NCBI GenBank assembly: GCA_050942995.1
Contig: JBMNOI010000002.1
Location: 1-57,760, forward strand
Length of the DNA stretch: 57,760 nt
Direction: 5' to 3'
Source of the DNA: JBMNOI01 sp050942995
GTDB taxonomy: Bacteria > Chloroflexota > Anaerolineae > UBA1429
The notes below the pieces were generated by a model. It saw nothing but the letters and a program-made list of their open reading frames with translations, made no database searches and was not told the DNA's origin. Positions 1 through 7,724 of this stretch are shown in pieces. The position numbers and the translations under genes are program-made. How positions within the stretch are numbered: position 1 is the stretch's first letter; every line of letters begins with the position of its first letter.

Positions 1-1
1 G

Positions 2-52
2 ATTTTCTGTAACGACATCTATGCCTTTGCGCAGCGGAGCGACGAGACGTGA
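2..52 (+). CDS. 3' end of an unidentified upstream gene (partial)
   Basis: An open frame enters from the left edge and ends with TGA at 50-52, giving 16 residues (IFCNDIYAFAQRSDET). Its stop overlaps the GTG start of the next gene as GTGA, the translational-coupling overlap seen at several other junctions in this window. This suggests a real upstream gene in the same operon. The fragment is too short to assign to a family. Confidence 0.5.
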   Translation: MFCNDIYAFAQRSDET

Positions 53-1023
53 GATCGTTCTCGCCGCGGGAGTGGGGCAGGCGGCTGCTGAGCTGGGGCG
101 GCAAGTATCGGCGACCGTTATCGTGGGATTTCGTCGCGCTGGTCTTTATCCTGATGGCGCGGCGTCTCTATCATGACTGGCAAAGCCTCCCGGCCGATTA
201 TGTGCTGCGGCTGGACTATCGAATGCTCGCGACATCGCTGGTCGCCCTCATGCTGGCGCTGCTGGTGGTCAGTTCACGATGGGGGCTTATTGTACGGGTT
301 CTGGGCGTGCCCATCTCGTACAGACAGAGCATCAGAATATGGTTTCTCTCGCAGATGGGGCGCTATCTGCCGGGAGGGATCTGGAATTATGCCAGCCGAT
401 TCTATCTCAGCCGCGCCGAGATGAGCGGCGATATCGCCGTATTGAGCATGATCATCGAGACGCTGTTGCGGGTGCTTAGCGAAGGGCTGGTGTTTCTGGT
501 CTCTCTTCCGTTTTGGCGAACGCAAGAGATGATCGGCCGGCAGGGGATCATCCTTTCGATTATCGGCATTGTAGGAGGTCTGGCGCTCCTGCATCCCCGG
601 GTGGTCGATGCGATCCGTCGGACGCCCTGGCTACATCGCATGGCCGGAGGTGCGGATGCTTCGACAACGGCTCCACTCCCCACCTATGGAAGGATGCTCG
701 GCCTGTTACTTTATTATGCGATGACGGTGCTCGTCACCGGGGGCGCATTCTGGTTACTTCAACAGACGATCCATTCCCTGCCTTACAGCGATCTGCCCGT
801 CTTTCTCGGCATTGTGGCCGTATCGACTGTGGTCGGATTTCTCTTCCCCCTTGCGCCTAACGGATGGGGCGTGCGCGAGGGGTTGATGGCTGTGTTGCTG
901 GGCCAGATGATGCCCGCCGCCATTGCCATCATGGTCTCGGTGGCCTGTCGGCTGTGGCTGAGCCTTGCCGAGTGGATCTGGATCCTGATATTCCTGCGCT
1001 GGCGTCCTCAATTAGCCAAATAG
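49..1023 (+). CDS. LPG-synthase-like / UPF0104 multi-spanning membrane protein
   Basis: 324 aa integral membrane protein with about eight hydrophobic segments. The segment GRYLPGGIWNYASR (about residues 104-117) and the overall profile fit the lysylphosphatidylglycerol-synthase transmembrane (flippase-like) family. Members often sit in polysaccharide or glycolipid loci and lack the aminoacyl-transferase half, as this one does. Start is GTG at 49, overlapping the preceding stop as GTGA, so it is probably translated with its upstream neighbour. Lipid translocation or export is family knowledge; the substrate cannot be read from sequence. Confidence 0.75.
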   Translation: MRSFSPREWGRRLLSWGGKYRRPLSWDFVALVFILMARRLYHDWQSLPADYVLRLDYRMLATSLVALMLALLVVSSRWGLIVRVLGVPISYRQSIRIWFLSQMGRYLPGGIWNYASRFYLSRAEMSGDIAVLSMIIETLLRVLSEGLVFLVSLPFWRTQEMIGRQGIILSIIGIVGGLALLHPRVVDAIRRTPWLHRMAGGADASTTAPLPTYGRMLGLLLYYAMTVLVTGGAFWLLQQTIHSLPYSDLPVFLGIVAVSTVVGFLFPLAPNGWGVREGLMAVLLGQMMPAAIAIMVSVACRLWLSLAEWIWILIFLRWRPQLAK

Positions 1024-1139
1024 CCCGAATGGGCGATTGATTTTGCGGGGCTCTACCGCTATTCTGGATGCAACAGATCGAGATGTCGGTGGTCCGTATA
1101 GAGTTGACAAGCCTTTATTGCTGATCAGGAGATGTTTCA

Positions 1140-2576
1140 ATGAAAAAGATCGTCATGACCGGTCTGCTCGTGCTGTTGGCCCTGATTCTGGGGGCGATGC
1201 CCGCTCTGGCGCAGGGCACCATATCGACCGCATTTGCCGTACAGAACTTGGGCGGCCAGACTGCAAACGTTATGGTTGATTTTTACAACGCATCCGGAAC
1301 ACGGACCGGCGGAAAGAGCCAGAATATCGCTCCGGGTGGGCTCTTTAACTTTGACCAGCGCTACGATACGGGGCACCCCGGAGCGAGCACTTTCCAGGGG
1401 TCTGCGATTGTGTCGGCCAACCAGCCTGTGGGCGCGGTGGTCAACATGATGCGCACCGGCGGAGCGGTGCCGAGCTATGAGAGCTATAATGGCCTCGGAG
1501 AGGGGCAGATAGGCACCAATATCGCCGTCCCGCAGATTCTGCGTAATATCAGTAGCGCCGGGGTGACATGGAACACGACGATCTCGGTCCAGAACACAAG
1601 CACAGATTCGTCGGTAAATGTAACGATTCGATATATCCCTGACCCTGTTATGAACGCTCAACTGGGTGGCACACTGACCCAGCCCTACACCCAGACGTTC
1701 ACGCTGGCCAAGGGCGCCACTCGCCTCATCAATCAGGCCGGTGAGCCGACCCAAATTGGATCCAAATTCTTTGGTTCGGCACGGATAGAAGCTTCCGGAC
1801 CGGTGGGGGTGACGGTATACGCCGATGGCGGCGGCAATATCTTGATGGCCTATCCGACCTTTACTGAAGGGACGACTCAGCCTATCGGCCTGCCCTCTAT
1901 CTACAAGAACATCAGCTCGATGGGCGATAGCTACAGCACCGCGGTCCTGATCGTGAACCTGGGCTCACAGGCCGCACAGGTCGAGGTTCGCTATCTGCCC
2001 ACCGGACAGGGCAAGGTCAGCGGTGTGGATACTATAACCGTCCCCGCGGGAGGCGCGAAGAACGTCGATCAGCGGTTCCGGGATGCGGGGAATGCGCCGA
2101 GCATCACCAGCGATCAATTTATGGGTGGGGCTGTGGTGCAATCCAAGAACGGGCAGCCGATCGCCGTCATGGTGAACCTGCGAGGTGGGTCTCGCTACGG
2201 TATGACCTATGCCGGAACGGTTGGCACGGGCACAACCAGCTACCTGCCCATCGCCTACCGGAGCATCAAATCGGCGGGTCTGGACTGGAACTCGACGATC
2301 ATCGTCTACAATCCGGGAAGCAGCAACGTCAATGTCCGCTTTACCTACTATCGCTCGAACGGCAGCAAGGTGTCGGACTCGACATGGTACCCCGTATCCA
2401 AGGTACGCCAGTTCGACATGCGGTTCGATACGGCCGTCGCGGGGGCGGGCAGCTTTATCGGCTCTGTGAAGGTGGAGGCATCTGACGGCAGACCCATCGG
2501 GGTGATGGTCCAGACGCGCGGTAGTGGCGATACGGGCGACGCCTTGATGGCCTACCAGGGATTGCTTGCGCAATAG
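1140..2576 (+). CDS. Secreted protein with four ~117-aa beta-type repeats
   Basis: 478 aa with a clear Sec signal peptide (residues 1-25, charged start, leucine-rich core, ending ALAQ). The mature part has four related units starting near residues 26, 140, 259 and 378. Each opens with a hydrophobic strand ending in N (AFAVQN, TTISVQN, TAVLIVN, STIIVYN), followed by alternating strands and a glycine-rich turn. This resembles repeated extracellular beta-sandwiches. There are no catalytic motifs, no anchor and no sorting signal. RBS CAGGAGAT lies before the ATG. I do not recognise the family; a surface or matrix role is inference. Confidence 0.75.
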   Translation: MKKIVMTGLLVLLALILGAMPALAQGTISTAFAVQNLGGQTANVMVDFYNASGTRTGGKSQNIAPGGLFNFDQRYDTGHPGASTFQGSAIVSANQPVGAVVNMMRTGGAVPSYESYNGLGEGQIGTNIAVPQILRNISSAGVTWNTTISVQNTSTDSSVNVTIRYIPDPVMNAQLGGTLTQPYTQTFTLAKGATRLINQAGEPTQIGSKFFGSARIEASGPVGVTVYADGGGNILMAYPTFTEGTTQPIGLPSIYKNISSMGDSYSTAVLIVNLGSQAAQVEVRYLPTGQGKVSGVDTITVPAGGAKNVDQRFRDAGNAPSITSDQFMGGAVVQSKNGQPIAVMVNLRGGSRYGMTYAGTVGTGTTSYLPIAYRSIKSAGLDWNSTIIVYNPGSSNVNVRFTYYRSNGSKVSDSTWYPVSKVRQFDMRFDTAVAGAGSFIGSVKVEASDGRPIGVMVQTRGSGDTGDALMAYQGLLAQ

Positions 2577-2601
2577 TCGGAAAGTTTCGCAACGATATCC
2601 G

Positions 2602-2633
2602 AACGGGGGCATCACCTGCGTGGTGTCCCCGTT
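2602..2633 (+). terminator. Hairpin terminator after the four-repeat gene
   Basis: AACGGGG at 2602-2608 pairs with CCCCGTT at 2627-2633. A further seven pairs (two of them G-T) close on the loop CTGC. Only a short T-run (GTTTCC) follows. It lies 26 nt after the stop of the repeat protein. Confidence 0.55.
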
Positions 2634-2655
2634 TCCGTCGTATCGGGAGGTATGG

Positions 2656-3384
2656 GTGAGTCGGGATTTGCGGAAACGGATCGTCCTGGCCGGCCTTTTG
2701 CTGCTGGTCGTTGCGGGTGGGGTTGGCTGTCAGGGAGAGGGTGAGTTCGCCCTCGGGCGATCGACTCGAGAGCCGGTCGCCTCTTCTGTAAGCGATGTGG
2801 CAGAGGATGTCAAAGAAACCGGGCCTCAGCCCGAGACGGAAGCGTTTGCCGAAGAGAATCCGGAAAGCGACGCCCTATCGGGGAATGAACTGGCCATGGT
2901 CGATTCCGTTCTCTCCCTTGCCCGTGAGTGGCACCCCGATGCCCAATGGTACGGCATCATGCCCTTTACGTCGATGGAGTGGGCCCTGGCGTTGCCGGGG
3001 AATCAGCCGGCCTGGATCTACCGGTTCGGTACCCCCGACGGCGCGTGTGAATACAGCGTGCAGATCATGGACGGTCGGGTGACCGGCGCCATGGAGATGC
3101 CCATGCCCGACTATATCGAGCCGAGCCTGCAGCGTCTGGTGCCCATCGACCCGGATCTGCCGGGGTTGCTGGATAGCGAGGCGGTGCGGGCGGCGTACGT
3201 GGCGCAAGAGGGGAGCTGGCTGGCCGAATATCCCGATATGCTGCTGGACTATCGGCTGGTGCATCTGCGTGAGTGCGGACGTCCCACGTGGATGCTGATC
3301 GATGCGGAACACCTGGCCGAACCGCTTTTTGTGATGGATGCCGTGACCGGTGAGTCACTGGATACAGATGCCTGCCTTCCCTGA
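2656..3384 (+). CDS. Putative lipoprotein, unknown function
   Basis: 242 aa. The start is GTG 2656, chosen because GGGAGG at 2645-2650 sits 5 nt upstream; longer in-frame readings would run through the hairpin at 2602-2633. Residues 1-25 are basic then strongly hydrophobic and end GGVGC, a slightly non-standard lipobox. An acidic linker follows (about 40-70), then a globular domain rich in W and Y with several cysteines (CEY, RECG, DACLP). No family recognised. Likely a membrane-anchored extracytoplasmic protein. It converges on the phosphatase gene with only 2 nt between stops. Confidence 0.65.
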   Translation: MSRDLRKRIVLAGLLLLVVAGGVGCQGEGEFALGRSTREPVASSVSDVAEDVKETGPQPETEAFAEENPESDALSGNELAMVDSVLSLAREWHPDAQWYGIMPFTSMEWALALPGNQPAWIYRFGTPDGACEYSVQIMDGRVTGAMEMPMPDYIEPSLQRLVPIDPDLPGLLDSEAVRAAYVAQEGSWLAEYPDMLLDYRLVHLRECGRPTWMLIDAEHLAEPLFVMDAVTGESLDTDACLP

Positions 3385-3386
3385 GG

Positions 3387-6251
3387 TCATTCGTCGGGGC
3401 AGCGTCGGACGGCCACCAGGGTCAGGTCGTCGAAGCGGGGGCCCTCACCGGTAAAAGACTGAACGGCGGCGTCGATCAGCCGAACCATCTCCTCGGCGGT
3501 ATGATCGGGGGCGCCCTGCAGTAATCGCCGCAGGCGTTCCTCGCCAAACTCCTCATCCTGATCGTTGATGGCTTCGGTGACCCCGTCGGTGTACATCAGC
3601 AGCATGTCGTCGTCCTCCAGCCATACCTCACCCTCGACCAGTTCGGGGTTGTCGATGACTCCGAGGACGATCCCCGGCACATCCAGCGAGATGACTCGCC
3701 GATCCCTGGCCGAAACCACCAAAGGCGGGTTGTGTCCCGCTCTGGCGAAAGAAAGACGGCCGCTCCTCAGGTCGAGGATGGCGTAAAAGACGCTCACAAA
3801 CATGCCCGAGCGCGAGTCGTCCAGCAGGATGCGGTTGGCCCGTCTGAGCGCCTCCGCCGGTCCCCGGGCATCCAGTGCGGTGGCCCGCAGGACTGTGCGG
3901 GAAAGGGCCATGTAGAGCGCTGCGGCCACACCTTTGTCCGAGACGTCGGCAATCGCGAGGCCCAGGTGATTGGGTGTCAGACGGATAAAGTCATAATAAT
4001 CACCGCCCACACCGCGAGCGGCATGCCATTCCACGGCGATCTGCCAACCCGGCACCCGAGGGCATTCCTCGGGCATAAAGCTCTCCTGAATGCGGCGCGC
4101 CAGGTCGATCTCGTGTTGTAGTCGTTCTTGATGGACCGTTCGCTGATACAGCCGATCGGTCTCGATGGCCAGAGCCGCTTGATGGGCGATTCCCGTGAGA
4201 ATGTTCATGCGCCGCCCGGAAATGGGAGAGGGATCTGCATGCCCCACCAGCAGGGCGCCCATCAGGCGATCATATGCCCGTAGCGGCAGGGCCGTTACCG
4301 GCCCCAGACGGCGGAAGGTGTCGATGGGCCAGTCACCGGCGGTCTCGTTCCCGTTGACCGGAAAGGTCAGGGGATCGCTTCCATGGAGTAATCGCACCAG
4401 CGCCGGGCTGTTCTTCAGTGGAAAGCTGGTTTTGGCGCGGATCATCGCCGCCGCATCTCGGGGAAGCCCATGACTGTGTGCGCCGACAAATGCCCGTCTG
4501 TCTCCGTCCCACAGCAAGATGGCCGCCCAGGCGACTCCGCCCAGCATGGGAGTCAGGCGCGCCACGGTGGACAGGGTTTCATCCAGATCATAGGTCGCAT
4601 TGCTGATGAGGTTGGCCACCTGCAGCAGGGCGGTCGAGACCCAGGCCTCTTCGCGCTGTGAGGCGTAGAGTTGGGCATTTTCTAGGGCGATGGTGGCCTG
4701 ATGGGCGATGCCGGTCAGAATGGTCTCGCGTGGGCCGCTGATGGGGCGCCCGCTGAGATCCTCCGCAACCAGGATGCCGATTACCTGATCCTGTGACTGC
4801 AGGGGCATGGCAATCAGTTCACCCCGTCGAGGATCCTGCGAGATGGGGGGCGGCATCAGGTCGACCAGGTCGTCCGAGCGCCCGCGAATGATCCGCCCCT
4901 CACGTCGGATGCGGTCCAGCAGCGGGATCTCCCGGACCGGAAAGCGATGATTCTCCAGGGCCAGCATCTGCTCGCGGGTAAGCCCTGTCCCCTCAACCAG
5001 AATAAAGGATTGCTCCTTATCCGACCAGAAAAAGATCAAGCTTCGATCCACGCCGACGAGGATGCGTGTCAGGCGCGCCACCACTTCGACGATCTCTTCG
5101 GATGTGCTGTGCTGTGCGACGGCCTCGGCGACCTGCAGCAAAGCGGTGGCAATCCATGCCTGTTCCTGCTCTGCGCCATAGAGGCGACTGTCTTCCACCG
5201 CGACGGCGATCTGATCGGCCAGTATCTGCAGGATAGAGACATCCTGCTCACTAAAGGCGTTGGTCCGATCGCTTTGCAGATCCAGTACGCCCAGGATGCG
5301 ATTTTCGACTTTGAGCGGGATGGCCAGCTCGGATAGCGTGCGCTCCAGAGCAGCATCTACCAGGAACCGTTCATCGTGGCGCACATCGTTGGCCAGAATA
5401 CTCTTTCCGGTGGCCGCCGCATGGCCGATGATGCCCCGCCCCCAGGGGATGTGGATACCTCGTTCGCGGATGAGCTGGCTGGAACTGGCCTGCAGGGTCA
5501 CCGTCTGTTGGGCAGTATCTACTGTAAAGATGCTGACGTGATAATAGCCCAGGGTATCCCGAATGAGCTTGACTGTATCGTCGAACAGTGTGTTGAGATC
5601 GAGGATGGCGGCTACTCGGCGGCTTACCTCGGCGATCATCAGCAGTTGTGCGGCGCGTTGACGCTCGCGTTGATAAAGCTGAGTGGCATAAAGTCCTAGT
5701 GCCGCCTGTGATGCGATCAGGTCGATGGCATCTCGCTGGCGTGACGTAAAGGCGCGAGGCTGCGGGCTCTGCAGGGCGATCACACCGATGACGCGGTCGT
5801 CGGCGATGATGGGGATATACAGGCCGCTGCGCGTGGGGCGATCTACCTCAAACGCCGGGAATGGCGGCGCTTTGCGTCGGAAATCGGTGACCAGCACGGG
5901 ACGCTGAACGGTCCGCATATAGTCCAGGATGTCCGTGGGGATGTCCTTAGGCGGCGTGGTGGCCTGCCCATCCACGGTCAGGTAGGGTAATATGATCCGA
6001 TCCTCAACCTCTATCTGCAGGGCGAAAACCGGGGCACGCGCGATCGAGTCGGTGTAGCGATGAATGAGCGCATAGATCTCGTTGGGATCGAGGCGCGCAC
6101 TGAGCAGATCGTGGCTCAATGCAGCCAGCACGGCCGTCTCTGTGCCACACTTTTTCCATGGCGCACGGAGAAGAAACGCTACCAGCACACCGACGATCAA
6201 GATGCCCGCGAGAGGGAGCGCGATAGACGAGATGTTCACGAGTAATGTCAT
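3387..6251 (-). CDS. Four-GAF PP2C/SpoIIE-type serine phosphatase (RsbU-like)
   Basis: 954 aa. One N-terminal membrane segment (about 8-28), four GAF-type sensor domains (roughly 45-195, 205-355, 365-530, 540-700), a short coiled linker and a C-terminal SpoIIE/PP2C domain (about 735-950). Metal-binding motifs are intact: GVGGDYYDF near 745, IADVSDKGVAAALYMA, AGHNPP, YTDGVTEA and FDDLTLV. Family role: dephosphorylates an STAS antagonist in a partner-switching cascade, which fits its operon. ATG 6251 lies 9 nt after the stop of the STAS gene. GAF ligands are unknown. Confidence 0.9.
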   Translation of the reverse strand: MTLLVNISSIALPLAGILIVGVLVAFLLRAPWKKCGTETAVLAALSHDLLSARLDPNEIYALIHRYTDSIARAPVFALQIEVEDRIILPYLTVDGQATTPPKDIPTDILDYMRTVQRPVLVTDFRRKAPPFPAFEVDRPTRSGLYIPIIADDRVIGVIALQSPQPRAFTSRQRDAIDLIASQAALGLYATQLYQRERQRAAQLLMIAEVSRRVAAILDLNTLFDDTVKLIRDTLGYYHVSIFTVDTAQQTVTLQASSSQLIRERGIHIPWGRGIIGHAAATGKSILANDVRHDERFLVDAALERTLSELAIPLKVENRILGVLDLQSDRTNAFSEQDVSILQILADQIAVAVEDSRLYGAEQEQAWIATALLQVAEAVAQHSTSEEIVEVVARLTRILVGVDRSLIFFWSDKEQSFILVEGTGLTREQMLALENHRFPVREIPLLDRIRREGRIIRGRSDDLVDLMPPPISQDPRRGELIAMPLQSQDQVIGILVAEDLSGRPISGPRETILTGIAHQATIALENAQLYASQREEAWVSTALLQVANLISNATYDLDETLSTVARLTPMLGGVAWAAILLWDGDRRAFVGAHSHGLPRDAAAMIRAKTSFPLKNSPALVRLLHGSDPLTFPVNGNETAGDWPIDTFRRLGPVTALPLRAYDRLMGALLVGHADPSPISGRRMNILTGIAHQAALAIETDRLYQRTVHQERLQHEIDLARRIQESFMPEECPRVPGWQIAVEWHAARGVGGDYYDFIRLTPNHLGLAIADVSDKGVAAALYMALSRTVLRATALDARGPAEALRRANRILLDDSRSGMFVSVFYAILDLRSGRLSFARAGHNPPLVVSARDRRVISLDVPGIVLGVIDNPELVEGEVWLEDDDMLLMYTDGVTEAINDQDEEFGEERLRRLLQGAPDHTAEEMVRLIDAAVQSFTGEGPRFDDLTLVAVRRCPDE

Positions 6252-6260
6252 CGCTGATGG

Positions 6261-6596
6261 TCACCCTTCTGTCGGGAGAACCGGCCCGTCGAGAGGTGAT
6301 GAGGGGGCTGAAAATGTCAGGATGCGGTCAAAGCCTGCCATGCGAAAAATCTGCATGATTCGCGTCGGAACGTTGCGGAGAATCAACTCTCCCCCTGCCT
6401 GGCGCTGTCTCCGATGGGCCAGAAGGACTACCCGCAACCCGCTGCTGCTGATGTAATTGGCGTCGGACAGATCGAGTATGATGGTCGAGCAAGTCTGTCC
6501 CAGAGCTTCGAGTTGCTCATCCACACGTGGTGCGGTGAGCGCATCGATTCGCCCTTCCAACGACAGGGTGCAGGTGTTTGCAGAAAATGATGTCAT
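6261..6596 (-). CDS. STAS-domain anti-sigma factor antagonist (RsbV/SpoIIAA type)
   Basis: 111 aa, a single STAS domain of normal length. The ISSSGLRV segment (about 50-57) carries the serine that the partner kinase phosphorylates in SpoIIAA-type proteins, preceded by the buried strand IILDLSD. Its ATG shares one base with the TAA stop of the upstream kinase gene (TAATG), so the two are translationally coupled, as expected for a stoichiometric switch pair. It probably binds the RsbW-like kinase and is reset by the downstream phosphatase. Confidence 0.88.
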   Translation of the reverse strand: MTSFSANTCTLSLEGRIDALTAPRVDEQLEALGQTCSTIILDLSDANYISSSGLRVVLLAHRRQRQAGGELILRNVPTRIMQIFRMAGFDRILTFSAPSSPLDGPVLPTEG

Positions 6597-7027
6597 TATA
6601 CGGCCGTCCTGCGGCTTTTCCGCATAATGACCTGGTTTCCGCGGTTGCGGCCCGGCAAAAAGACGACGCTATCCATCAGTTTTTGCATGAAAAAGAGTCC
6701 CAACCCGCCGATCTCGCGCTCTTCCAACGGAGCCTTGGTATCGGGAGAGGAGATAATGCTCGGATCGAACGGCTGGCCCTCATCGGTGACGCGAACGACA
6801 AAATCATCGCCCTCAATGTAACAACAGATCCACACATTCCCGTCGCTGCGTCCCTGATAGGCGTGCTCGATGGCGTTGGTGCAGGCCTCGTCAACGGCCA
6901 TTTGCACCTCAAATGCCTGATCCTCGTTCATGCCGGCTACCAGGGCCCGCTGAGTCACAAATTCGGCGATGCTGGCCAGATTGGTGAGTTCAGATGTGAC
7001 GCAAATTTCGAATTGTTCCATTCTCAC
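6596..7027 (-). CDS. RsbW-like serine kinase / anti-sigma factor (HATPase_c)
   Basis: 143 aa GHKL ATPase of the RsbW/SpoIIAB group. The N-box is seen in AVDEACTNAIEHAY (about 44-57), the G1 box in VTDEGQPFDP (about 80-89) and the G2 region in GGLGLFFMQKLMD. There is no histidine phosphoacceptor or dimerisation helix, so it is a small switch kinase, not a sensor kinase. Start is GTG 7027 or ATG 7021; neither has an ideally spaced ribosome site. No sigma factor gene lies in the window, so its regulated partner is elsewhere or is not a sigma factor. Confidence 0.85.
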   Translation of the reverse strand: MRMEQFEICVTSELTNLASIAEFVTQRALVAGMNEDQAFEVQMAVDEACTNAIEHAYQGRSDGNVWICCYIEGDDFVVRVTDEGQPFDPSIISSPDTKAPLEEREIGGLGLFFMQKLMDSVVFLPGRNRGNQVIMRKSRRTAV

Positions 7028-7162
7028 CTGCCGGGATGTGAGATGGGGATCTATGAATCGATCTCTATGACAGCCGCCTTGTAAACTGAGGGAGGTCGAT
7101 CATATCCCGCAGACGCCCATGCCACGACGATTGATGGCAGACCGCCGGGCAAGCGTCGGCTA

Positions 7163-7179
7163 CCCGGTTTGGAACCGGG
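7163..7179 (-). other. Short hairpin between STAS and RsbW-like genes
   Basis: CCCGGTT (7163-7169) and AACCGGG (7173-7179) form a 7-bp stem with a 3-nt loop, 10 nt after the stop of the upstream STAS gene. There is no T-tract. It lies in a 161-nt gap and may be a processing or attenuation point within the operon. Confidence 0.4.
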
Positions 7180-7188
7180 ATGGACGAT

Positions 7189-7524
7189 CTAGAAACTGCC
7201 GACAGCAACGACCGGGTCATCATACATCTTGACCAGAGGGGCGATTCCTGCAATGTCGAACACGCGCTGGATCCTTTCGGGAACGCGCGCCAACAACACA
7301 TCGCCACGATTCCACCTTCGGCACTCTTTGTAGGTGGCGATGAGGACTCGAATGGCGGCGCTGCCAAAGAACTCGACGCCCTCCATATCCAGTACGATCC
7401 GGTAGACACCCGCATCCATCGAAGCGCGAAGGGCTTTTTCCAGATCGGGGGAGGTATTGCTATCAAACCGTCCTTTGACGGTGAGCAGGTCGCAACGCTT
7501 AAGATGGATCGTCTCGATCATCAT
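7189..7524 (-). CDS. Second STAS-domain anti-sigma factor antagonist
   Basis: 111 aa, the same length as the other STAS protein here. The segment VEFFGSAAIRVLI aligns with the phospho-serine loop; the serine is kept, but the usual aspartate and glycine around it are replaced by G and A. The start is ATG 7524, chosen because GAGGAG sits 7 nt upstream; a longer in-frame reading runs into a low-complexity ATG/ATC palindrome giving an artefactual Asp/His-rich N-terminus. First gene of the partner-switching operon, with a readable promoter at 7607-7635. Confidence 0.85.
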   Translation of the reverse strand: MMIETIHLKRCDLLTVKGRFDSNTSPDLEKALRASMDAGVYRIVLDMEGVEFFGSAAIRVLIATYKECRRWNRGDVLLARVPERIQRVFDIAGIAPLVKMYDDPVVAVGSF

Positions 7525-7560
7525 AATGGTCTCCTCGCGACACATAGCGATGGCATGTTG

Positions 7561-7592
7561 ATGATGGTGATGATCATGATCATCACCATCAT
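7561..7592. repeat. 32-bp perfect palindrome of ATG/ATC units
   Basis: Positions 7561-7592 equal their own reverse complement with no spacer, and one G-T plus one T-A pair extend it to 7559-7594. It is built of GAT/ATC triplets. It lies between the promoter (-10 at 7607-7612) and the start codon (7524) of the minus-strand STAS gene, so it would be in the 5' leader. Confidence 0.8.
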
Positions 7593-7606
7593 TATCATCA
7601 TAATCC

Positions 7607-7635
7607 ATTATAGCATGGACACCTGCTCGATCCAA
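7607..7635 (-). promoter_or_regulatory. Promoter of the partner-switching operon
   Basis: On the minus strand TTGGAT (7635-7630), a 17-nt spacer, then a perfect TATAAT (7612-7607). Predicted transcription start is near 7600, giving a leader of about 75 nt that contains the 32-bp palindrome. Confidence 0.7.
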
Positions 7636-7724
7636 GGGTTTCTATGATACTTGCTAAAGAATCAAAGGTTCCCCGTACCATCAACTTGTAATCGCTTTTC
7701 AAAGTATGTTTGCAGGACGAGCTC

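Noticed and set aside
7525..7635. Asp/His-rich N-terminal extension of the second STAS protein as a metal-binding tail
   Set aside because: It is the translation of the ATG/ATC palindrome in the leader; the ribosome site GAGGAG points to ATG 7524, and the promoter -10 lies inside the extension.
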